Source of the DNA: Actinomycetota bacterium
GTDB lineage: Bacteria > Actinomycetota > Acidimicrobiia > Acidimicrobiales > Poriferisodaliceae
DNA: 26,771 nt
Assembly (NCBI GenBank): GCA_002731665.1
Contig: PCCJ01000046.1
Coordinates: 1 to 26,771 of the forward strand
Direction: 5' to 3'
The notes under the pieces are model-generated. The model did not search any database. It had not been told where the DNA came from and saw only the letters and a list, made by a program, of their open reading frames with translations. The translations under genes and the position numbers were made by a program. This document shows, in pieces, positions 21,919 through 26,771 of this stretch (position 1 is the first letter of the stretch; each line of letters opens with the position of its first letter).

Positions 21919-22236
21919 ATGAAGGAAAAAGAATTGAATTACCTGGTTACTGATGTCATTGCAATAGGTCGTGAAAAAACCTTAGTAATCGGAAAGTCTG
22001 GTGAGAAAACGACTCGTGTCGTGCTGCCAGATGTCTTTAATAAGTCGCTAGAGCGCAGGTGGAGTAGCACCATAAGAAGCATCAGATCAGTTCATATCTC
22101 AGTTGCTGGCGAAAAGTATGGATGCGAAGCTCGAGGGATTTCGCTGCGTTTCGAGCGAACCAGCAGACTCCCAGGTTCGGTAGCTCTGAGTCTGATTGAG
22201 AGAGGCGTGCCAGGATTTCTGGAGATCGGTGACTAG
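21919..22236 (+). CDS. Small basic protein of unknown function
   Basis: 105 residues, family not recognised. ATG at 21919 with AGGA a few bases upstream. The sequence alternates strand-like stretches (YLVTDVIAIGREKTLVIG, RSVHISVAGEKYG, GISLRFERT) with basic residues (RRWSSTIRSIR) and one Cys, suggesting a small beta-rich domain that may bind nucleic acid or another acidic partner; that is speculation. It follows the four-hairpin region on the same strand and is convergent with vapC, 17 nt away. Its reality rests on ribosome-binding site, length and absence of a competing gene. Confidence 0.55.
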   Translation: MKEKELNYLVTDVIAIGREKTLVIGKSGEKTTRVVLPDVFNKSLERRWSSTIRSIRSVHISVAGEKYGCEARGISLRFERTSRLPGSVALSLIERGVPGFLEIGD

Positions 22237-22253
22237 TAGGAATAAGTGTCGCG

Positions 22254-22667
22254 TTAGCTAGTCATTTGAGAAATTACCTCGAAGCCTAAGCTAAGAGCAG
22301 CTGGAATCTGATGGCTATCAAATGTTAAATACTTAAGTGGTTTTGGTAAGCGATCTGCCGCAGCGAGATGTAAGGCATCGACGGTACGTAAATCGAATCT
22401 GGCACCGATTTCTATAGAACGAGCTAGACACCTATTGTCGAGGGGCACTGCTGCCACTTTGTCCCAATCGCTTCGAAACGAAGCCCACAGGGACTCTTGC
22501 ATCTGCTGATTACTTGCCATCCGGTGAAGCGCTAATTGCACCTCAGTTCGTGTAAAGGCAGATGAGCACCAGGCTGAGTCATCGGCGAGAGCAGAGTTGA
22601 CTAGATGGCGTCCACTTTCTGCCACGTATCGTTTCAGGAACGCTGAAGTATCAATTGCTATGGTCAT
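22254..22667 (-). CDS. vapC: PIN-domain toxin, VapC family
   Basis: 137-residue PIN nuclease. The acidic active-site residues are D6 (AIDTSAFLKRYV), E42 (RTEVQLALHR), D97 (TVDALHLAAA) and D117 (LTFDSHQ). VapC toxins cleave RNA, often tRNA or rRNA, and are blocked by the antitoxin encoded upstream. The ATG overlaps the antitoxin stop by 4 nt (ATGA), the usual coupling. The active site is complete, so the toxin is likely functional. Confidence 0.93.
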   Translation of the reverse strand: MTIAIDTSAFLKRYVAESGRHLVNSALADDSAWCSSAFTRTEVQLALHRMASNQQMQESLWASFRSDWDKVAAVPLDNRCLARSIEIGARFDLRTVDALHLAAADRLPKPLKYLTFDSHQIPAALSLGFEVISQMTS

Positions 22668-22960
22668 CTCCCTCTCAATTCCTTGAGTATCTGCTGACTA
22701 TTTACGCCAGCAGGGAGTTGAAAGCTGGCTGGTTGAGCCTCGTGTATGGCTTGTGTTGGTGCTTCAAGTAAGCCGGTAGCTATCAGAGCCTCAAGAGAGT
22801 TGTTAAGCGAGCCGCCACTTATCGGCCCCAATTCGGCCATTTTTTTGCCATCGCTTGTAATAACTATTCGATGACCTAGGTAGGCGTCTCGAAGGTACGA
22901 CGCGAGATTTGAACGAAACTCTCTGACCCCTATGCTCTTCGCAGCCTTTTTTGATTCCAT
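22664..22960 (-). CDS. vapB: Phd/YefM-type antitoxin of the VapC toxin
   Basis: 98 residues from the ATG at 22960; a TTG at 22972 would add four. The N-terminal domain SIGVREFRSNLASYLRDAYLGHRIVITSDGKKMAEL is a Phd/YefM DNA-binding and dimerisation fold. The C-terminal part (about 55-98), polar with LEAPTQAIHEAQ, is the probable toxin-wrapping tail. It neutralises VapC and usually represses its own operon. An imperfect palindrome at 22987-23000 is a possible operator. Confidence 0.88.
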   Translation of the reverse strand: MESKKAAKSIGVREFRSNLASYLRDAYLGHRIVITSDGKKMAELGPISGGSLNNSLEALIATGLLEAPTQAIHEAQPASFQLPAGVNSQQILKELRGR

Positions 22961-22986
22961 GAAGCAGTCCAATTCTTACGCAATGT

Positions 22987-23000
22987 GTACACGTGCGTAC
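22987..23000. promoter_or_regulatory. Possible autoregulatory operator of the toxin-antitoxin pair
   Basis: GTACACGTGCGTAC has GTAC at both ends and matches its reverse complement at 10 of 14 positions. It lies 14 nt upstream of the first possible antitoxin start, where Phd-type antitoxins usually bind. The match is weak. Confidence 0.25.
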
Positions 23001-23072
23001 TCAAGCGTATTGGAAATCCTGAAGAAAAGCTGTTAGAAAGAGAACATAATAAATCGCTCAATGGAGTAACTA

Positions 23073-24185
23073 ATGAACTTTGCTTTTACTGAAGAACAAG
23101 AAGAACTGCGAAACATTGTCAGATCCTTTATGGAGGACAAATCGGCTGAGCTCACGGTAAGAGAGTTAATGGAAACTGATGATGGATTTGATAGAGCGGT
23201 GTGGAGCCAAATGGCTGAGCAGCTCGGACTTCAGAGCCTTATCGTTCCAGAGGAATATGGCGGCCAAGGGTTTGGATATGTAGAGCTTGGAATCGTGCTC
23301 GAAGAAATGGGACGAAGTTTGTTATGCGCGCCGTTTTTCAGCACCGTGGTATTAGCAGGAAACGCCATTATCCACTCAGGTAACGAAACCGCTAAATCCG
23401 AATTGTTGCCAGGCATTGCGTCAGGTGAGACAATCGCCACTCTTGCTCTTGCTGAAGCATCTGGTCGATGGGATGCCGACGGTATTGCCGTGCAGGCATC
23501 CGGACTAGCAGAGGGTGCGACTATCTCCGGTGAAAAAATGTTTGTGACTGATGGGGGAACTGCTAATCTGTTTGTCGTAGCAGCCCGCGTGGATGGTGGA
23601 ATTCATCTCTTTACAGTCGATGGGGAAGCTGCTGGGCTCACTAGGGAAAATTTATCCACAATGGATCAAACCCGTAAACAGGCACGCATTACGTTTGATG
23701 GCACCCCAGCGACTCACCTGTGTGACACAAACAACTTCGAGTATGTTTCCCAAATATTAGATCTTGCTGCGGTGGCTCTTGCTAATGAACAGGTTGGTGG
23801 TGCTCAGTTTGCTATGGAAATGGCAGTTCAGTATGCAAAAGATCGTGTTCAGTTTGGCCGCCCAATTGGTTCATTCCAGGCAATCAAGCACAAGTGTGCT
23901 GACATGCTTCTCGAAGTCGAATCTGCAAAATCAGCTGCATACTATGCTGCATGGTGTGCATCTGAAATGAATGATGAGCTCCCATCGGTAGCTTCTCTTT
24001 CCAAGGCCTACTGTTCAGAAGCATATTTTCATTGCGCAGCCGAAAATATTCAAATCCATGGTGGTATCGGATTCACATGGGAGCATCCAGCTCACCTGTA
24101 CTTCAAAAGAGCTAAAAGTTCTGAACTAATGTTCGGAGATCCGGCATATCATCGTGAATTATTGGCTCAGCGAATAGGGCTTTAG
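23073..24185 (+). CDS. Acyl-CoA dehydrogenase
   Basis: 370-residue flavoenzyme of the acyl-CoA dehydrogenase family, which introduces the alpha-beta double bond into acyl-CoA thioesters. N-terminal helical domain (FTEEQEELRNIVRSF), VPEEYGGQGFGYVELGIVLEEMG, a middle beta domain, then the FAD-binding C-terminal helices: KDRVQFGRPIGSFQAIKHKCADM (about 255-277) and QIHGGIGFTWEHPAHLYFKRAKSS. The type resembles the FadE proteins of actinobacteria used for steroid, branched or short-chain acyl-CoAs; the substrate is not clear. GGAG (23063-23066) is 6 nt before the ATG. A strong inverted repeat begins 30 nt after the stop. Confidence 0.93.
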   Translation: MNFAFTEEQEELRNIVRSFMEDKSAELTVRELMETDDGFDRAVWSQMAEQLGLQSLIVPEEYGGQGFGYVELGIVLEEMGRSLLCAPFFSTVVLAGNAIIHSGNETAKSELLPGIASGETIATLALAEASGRWDADGIAVQASGLAEGATISGEKMFVTDGGTANLFVVAARVDGGIHLFTVDGEAAGLTRENLSTMDQTRKQARITFDGTPATHLCDTNNFEYVSQILDLAAVALANEQVGGAQFAMEMAVQYAKDRVQFGRPIGSFQAIKHKCADMLLEVESAKSAAYYAAWCASEMNDELPSVASLSKAYCSEAYFHCAAENIQIHGGIGFTWEHPAHLYFKRAKSSELMFGDPAYHRELLAQRIGL

Positions 24186-24215
24186 GACTAGGCCTTAAAT
24201 TAAGTAGAAAGATTA

Positions 24216-24262
24216 AGTAGTGATGAGACTATGCTCCTTCTAACCGCAGTCTCATCACTACT
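24216..24262 (+). other. 15-bp perfect inverted repeat enclosing a start codon
   Basis: AGTAGTGATGAGACT (24216-24230) and AGTCTCATCACTACT (24248-24262) are perfect complements with a 17-nt loop that begins with the ATG (24231) of the next gene. TTTTTT follows at 24270-24275, so it may terminate the acyl-CoA dehydrogenase transcript, or act as a translational or transcriptional switch on the downstream gene, whose upstream region has no free Shine-Dalgarno. Confidence 0.8.
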
Positions 24263-24650
24263 CACCGGTTTTTTGGTTGCCGTAGGAGTAATCGGACGTG
24301 AAACTAGTCGTCTTGGAAGGCAGCGTCGTGAGCCAGTTTGGAGGCTTGAAGAGGCAGCGATGTTTGTTGCGGAAAATCTTCCATACAACGCTGCCTCTGA
24401 ACTCGATCCTTTAGAACTCAAGGAGCTCCTACGCTGGCATTTAAACCAACTACAATTTTCTGAATCCGAATCTGAATCGGGTTCGAGCGGTGCCAGCGTT
24501 GCTGATCAGCAAGGTTCCTCGCAAGATCTCTATCGAGAAGCTCGGTCGAAGGGATACGAGATAACTAAACCAGTAATTCAAGAAGTTGTTGATGGCCATT
24601 TAAGGTACCTGGCGATAATCGGTGCTCTTGGCATAGCCCAGAAAGATTAG
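24231..24650 (+). CDS. Membrane-anchored protein of unknown function, actinobacterial type
   Basis: 139 residues. One N-terminal membrane segment (about 2-22, LLLTAVSSLLTGFLVAVGVIG), then GRETSRLGRQRREPVWRLEE and two helical modules: AAMFVAENLPYNAASELDPLELKELLRWHLNQL and, after a Ser/Glu linker (75-95), DLYREARSKGYEITKPVIQEVVDGHLRYLAIIGAL. I associate this layout with a conserved actinobacterial protein of unknown role. The ATG lies in the loop of a 15-bp inverted repeat. The next gene starts one base inside its stop codon region, so the two are coupled. Confidence 0.75.
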   Translation: MLLLTAVSSLLTGFLVAVGVIGRETSRLGRQRREPVWRLEEAAMFVAENLPYNAASELDPLELKELLRWHLNQLQFSESESESGSSGASVADQQGSSQDLYREARSKGYEITKPVIQEVVDGHLRYLAIIGALGIAQKD

Positions 24651-24871
24651 TGAGGCAGACTTACAAAATGGATGACCCAAAGGAACTTGAAGGATTTCGA
24701 TATGTCGGAGATAAAAGAAACCAGGTTGTTCATGAAATTAAATCTTGCTTATCTCCAGAGAAAATCGAAGACATAATAGCAACCCAAACCTATGCAACTT
24801 TTGGTCCCGATGAACTGAGTGAGGCTCGAAACCGAGGCTATCGGCTTGGTTCTTGCTGCTCAGCTAACTGA
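24650..24871 (+). CDS. Small conserved protein of unknown function
   Basis: 73 residues from a GTG at 24650 that overlaps the previous stop (TAGTG), or 67 from the ATG at 24668 (MDDPKELEGFRYVGDKRNQVVHE), which has GAGG 12 nt upstream. I recall the block FRYVGDKRxQVVH and the ending PDELSEARNRGYR from small actinobacterial proteins, without a known function. The sequence is charged and helical, no membrane segment, with CC near the C-terminus (GSCCSAN). It is coupled to the membrane-anchored gene upstream and followed after 20 nt by the hydrolase. Confidence 0.7.
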   Translation: MRQTYKMDDPKELEGFRYVGDKRNQVVHEIKSCLSPEKIEDIIATQTYATFGPDELSEARNRGYRLGSCCSAN

Positions 24872-24891
24872 AGCTAGATAAAGTTTCGACA

Positions 24892-25647
24892 ATGGTTTCT
24901 GTAACTGAGACTGAGCTTGGGGGCGTTCCACGACTTGATGCTTTGTTGGTTGAGCCTGACAAGGTAAATACGGAACGTCGAGGGGTGGTCCTATGTCATG
25001 GGTTTCCATCAGCCCAACGACCGGGAACCCCGAATCGCTCATATGAAAAATTTGCAGAGCGGATTGCGGCTGAACAAGGGTGGGTAGTACTTGCGGTCAG
25101 CTTACGCGGCTGTGGAGCCTCAGAAGGGGAATTTTCGATGTCAGGCTGGCTTGAAGACATCGCTCGAGCTATCCATCACCTTCGAGATAGAGGAATTTCG
25201 AAAGTGTGGCTTATCGGCTCAACTACGGGAGGCTCTCTTGCTCTTATGGCGGCAGCTCGCGATCCCGAGATACGTGGTGTTGCGGTTATGGCGCCCAGAG
25301 CAGATTTTGACGATTGGGCAGCAGATCCTCGTCGTTTCGTTCAACACTGCCGAAGCGTAGGAGTAATTAAGGATGAGAGTTTCCCTCCTTCCTTAAGCGC
25401 CTGGGCAAGAGAACTCAAGGAGAATCGAGCTATCGATGCAGTCGAGAGAATACAAGATATGCCGTTACTGATAGTGCATGGAACAAATGATCGTCAGGTG
25501 CCCTATGAAGACGCTAGACAGTTAGCACAAATCCATCCATCTCCGCAGCTGAGATTAATAAAAGGTGCAGATCACCGAATCCGACATGACCCGAGAGCTG
25601 TATCAATTCTTATGGGGTGGTTAGAACGTGAAGCAGCAGAAACCTAA
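24892..25647 (+). CDS. Alpha/beta hydrolase with Thr at the nucleophile position
   Basis: 251-residue alpha/beta hydrolase fold. Oxyanion loop CHGFPS (35-40), LRGCGASEG (71-79), nucleophile elbow LIGSTTGGSLAL (107-118), acid D200 in HGTNDRQVP and base H228 in GADHRIRHDP. In the usual G-x-S-x-G elbow the catalytic Ser would be at 111, but here it is Thr (GGC TCA ACT ACG GGA), with a Ser one residue earlier. Asp and His are intact, so it may be an enzyme with a Thr nucleophile, use S110, or be a non-catalytic relative. No signal peptide. It is convergent with the MaoC gene, 2 nt between stops. Confidence 0.87.
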   Translation: MVSVTETELGGVPRLDALLVEPDKVNTERRGVVLCHGFPSAQRPGTPNRSYEKFAERIAAEQGWVVLAVSLRGCGASEGEFSMSGWLEDIARAIHHLRDRGISKVWLIGSTTGGSLALMAAARDPEIRGVAVMAPRADFDDWAADPRRFVQHCRSVGVIKDESFPPSLSAWARELKENRAIDAVERIQDMPLLIVHGTNDRQVPYEDARQLAQIHPSPQLRLIKGADHRIRHDPRAVSILMGWLEREAAET

Positions 25648-25649
25648 TT

Positions 25650-26108
25650 TTAGCTTCTAAGCGCGATCATCATCAATGGCACCGTGCGCATTACAACTGC
25701 ATCGTGTTGATTAACAAGGTCATTGCGGCAAGTCAAAAACCCTCTGTCAGGTTTTGACTTGCTCAAACGTTTGCTTAGGATTTCTACATGCAAAGTAAGA
25801 GTGTCGCCAGGCCTAACGGGAGCGAACCAACTTAACTCTTGAAGACCAGGTGAGCCCATACTCGACTCGCCGAGAAAATTTTCGGCTAGCAGGCGCATCA
25901 TTAATGAACCGGTATGCCAACCAGAAGCTATGAGTCCACCATAAAGGCTTTCGTTAGCTGCTTCTTTGTCGACATGAAAAAGCTGCGGATCGTACTTGTT
26001 CGCAAATTCCAAGATCTCTTTTTCGTCAATTTTGACTGATCCGAGAATAAATTTTTCTCCGGTCTCGTAGTCACCGTACCAACGCATAGGACAGGGAATA
26101 TTTGCCAC
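25650..26108 (-). CDS. MaoC-type hot-dog dehydratase
   Basis: 152-residue MaoC/(R)-hydratase-like protein. Catalytic D40 and H45 are in FANKYDPQLFHVDKEAA, followed by YGGLIASGWHTGSLMMRL, the hydratase 2 motif and its helix; the C-terminal strands LSWFAPVRPGDTLTLHVEIL complete the hot-dog fold. Such proteins hydrate enoyl-CoA esters; with the nearby acyl-CoA dehydrogenase on the other strand this suggests acyl-CoA catabolism, but they are not in one operon. The start could also be the ATG of residue 8 (26087). Confidence 0.9.
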   Translation of the reverse strand: MANIPCPMRWYGDYETGEKFILGSVKIDEKEILEFANKYDPQLFHVDKEAANESLYGGLIASGWHTGSLMMRLLAENFLGESSMGSPGLQELSWFAPVRPGDTLTLHVEILSKRLSKSKPDRGFLTCRNDLVNQHDAVVMRTVPLMMIALRS

Positions 26109-26360
26109 AAAAACACTCTACTTGAGATCTGAATATTGACTCATTTGAAGCTGAGTAATAGTTACGGTAAAGATGAACTCAGCTTTAAAACAAAAACCAT
26201 AAGGTGACTGCTTGCTTGATGACTAGATTCAGTCCGGTGCAGCTATCGGGAAAAATTTTCTGAGTCAGTGAAAGGCCGAATGAGGGTTCTCATGGCTCCG
26301 TGCGCAGAAGTCGGTTCGATTACTTGTGCAGAGTCGTAGCTAGAAGACTGATAACAACTA
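26109..26360. other. 252-bp intergenic region, upstream of the MaoC gene and after aceE
   Basis: No open frame I would call a gene. The left part is AT-rich and would hold the promoter of the MaoC gene. The right part contains three hairpins: 26274-26297 (9 bp with a 2-nt bulge, loop GGTT), 26301-26330 (9 bp with a 2-nt bulge) and 26348-26364 (CTGATA/TATCAG), the last overlapping the aceE stop. Confidence 0.5.
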
Positions 26361-26364
26361 TCAG
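26348..26364 (-). terminator. Weak hairpin at the end of aceE
   Basis: CTGATA (26348-26353) and TATCAG (26359-26364) form a 6-bp stem over a 5-nt loop that includes the aceE stop. There is no T-run on the minus strand, so it is weak on its own; with the two bulged hairpins downstream it may form the 3' end of the transcript. Confidence 0.3.
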
Positions 26365-26771
26365 TAAAAAATAGCTGACCAGGGATCAGGCAAATTCGTT
26401 GGTAGCTGAAATTGTTGAATAGCTTTATCGCGCTCTGACTGATCTAGCTCGCCAGCGGCGGCTAATCTGCTGAGTACGGTCATGACAAGATGTTCGGCGG
26501 TTACTTCAAAATGTTGTCGTAGCTTTTCTCGGGTGTCGCTTCTGCCAAAACCATCGGTGCCTAAACAGGTGTAGTCTCTCGGTACCCATCGAGCGATTTG
26601 GTCTGGGACCAGCGTTATGTAGTCAGTTATGGCAACAACAGGTCCTTCGCTTTGCTCGAGTTGACTTGCTACAAACGAAATGCCGGCGGTATCGCCTGGC
26701 TTAAGAAAGCTATTGCGCTCAGTTGAAAGAGCATCTTCTCGCAAGGCTTTGTAGGAAGTTGCGCTCCAGAG
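26361..26771 (-). CDS. aceE: Pyruvate dehydrogenase E1 component (homodimeric), C-terminal part
   Basis: The last 136 residues of an AceE-type E1, open at the window edge. LWSATSYKALREDALSTERN is the block preceding the C-terminal transketolase domain end, and PRDYTCLGTDGFGRSDTREKLRQHFEV is the diagnostic AceE motif. It ends QLPTNLPDPWSAIFY. AceE is the thiamine diphosphate enzyme that decarboxylates pyruvate and acetylates the lipoyl domain of E2. No E2 or E3 gene is in view. Confidence 0.93.
   Translation of the reverse strand, partial: LWSATSYKALREDALSTERNSFLKPGDTAGISFVASQLEQSEGPVVAITDYITLVPDQIARWVPRDYTCLGTDGFGRSDTREKLRQHFEVTAEHLVMTVLSRLAAAGELDQSERDKAIQQFQLPTNLPDPWSAIFY

Noticed and set aside
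22254..22972. Toxin-antitoxin pair as part of a mobile or defence island
   Set aside because: No integrase, transposase, repeat or other defence gene is nearby, and the flanking genes are metabolic; it looks like a solitary chromosomal module.
26302..26332. GGTTCGATT resembling a tRNA T-loop in the gap after aceE
   Set aside because: The closing base pair of a T-arm (G53-C61) is missing, the next pair is C-C, and no acceptor or anticodon stem can be drawn around it.

Overview
The window looks like a chromosomal segment of a free-living actinobacterium, most likely a marine member of the Acidimicrobiia or a close relative. This is inferred from moderate GC judged by eye, a Rieske protein between sufD and sufC, a homodimeric AceE-type pyruvate dehydrogenase, SufU rather than IscU, several TTG/GTG starts, and two small proteins (24231-24871) of a kind I associate with actinobacteria. 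No rRNA, tRNA, CRISPR array, prophage or insertion sequence was seen. Genes are tightly packed, with many 4-nt ATGA overlaps, and no gene-free stretch exceeds 300 bases.

Layout. 1-4506 is an iron-sulfur cluster (SUF) locus in two opposed halves: sufD(end)-Rieske-sufC on the plus strand and sufC2-sufS-sufU on the minus strand, with a pterin carbinolamine dehydratase and a NUDIX hydrolase between them. 4581-8696 has an M20 metallopeptidase divergent from an MFS transporter-amidase pair. 8707-13534 holds an unknown protein, a metallo-beta-lactamase hydrolase, an FAD oxidoreductase, a nucleotide-sugar epimerase and a GT-C-like membrane protein. 13543-21709 is an iron-acquisition island: fbpA-fbpB and fbpC-dtxR on the minus strand, separated by a flippase-like/glycosyltransferase fusion on the plus strand, then an unknown gene divergent from dtxR and a Ser-linker lipoprotein resembling the algal iron-assimilation protein FEA1. 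21728-21875 is a run of adjacent hairpins. 21919-26771 carries a small unknown gene, a PIN-domain toxin-antitoxin pair, an acyl-CoA dehydrogenase, two small conserved proteins, an alpha/beta hydrolase with Thr at the nucleophile position, a MaoC-type dehydratase and the 3' end of aceE.

How it fits together. I see DtxR/IdeR-like palindromes (TTAGG...CCTAA type) upstream of fbpA, between dtxR and its divergent neighbour, upstream of the FEA1-like lipoprotein, and a weaker one between the FAD oxidoreductase and the epimerase. The simplest model is one iron regulon: a surface FEA1-like lipoprotein captures iron, FbpABC imports ferric iron, and the DtxR-family protein encoded with fbpC represses the set when metal is plentiful. 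The nearby SUF locus consumes iron. The regulator lacks the usual soft metal ligands of IdeR. The iron island, its boxes and the hairpin run after the lipoprotein gene are the most novel-looking part of the window.
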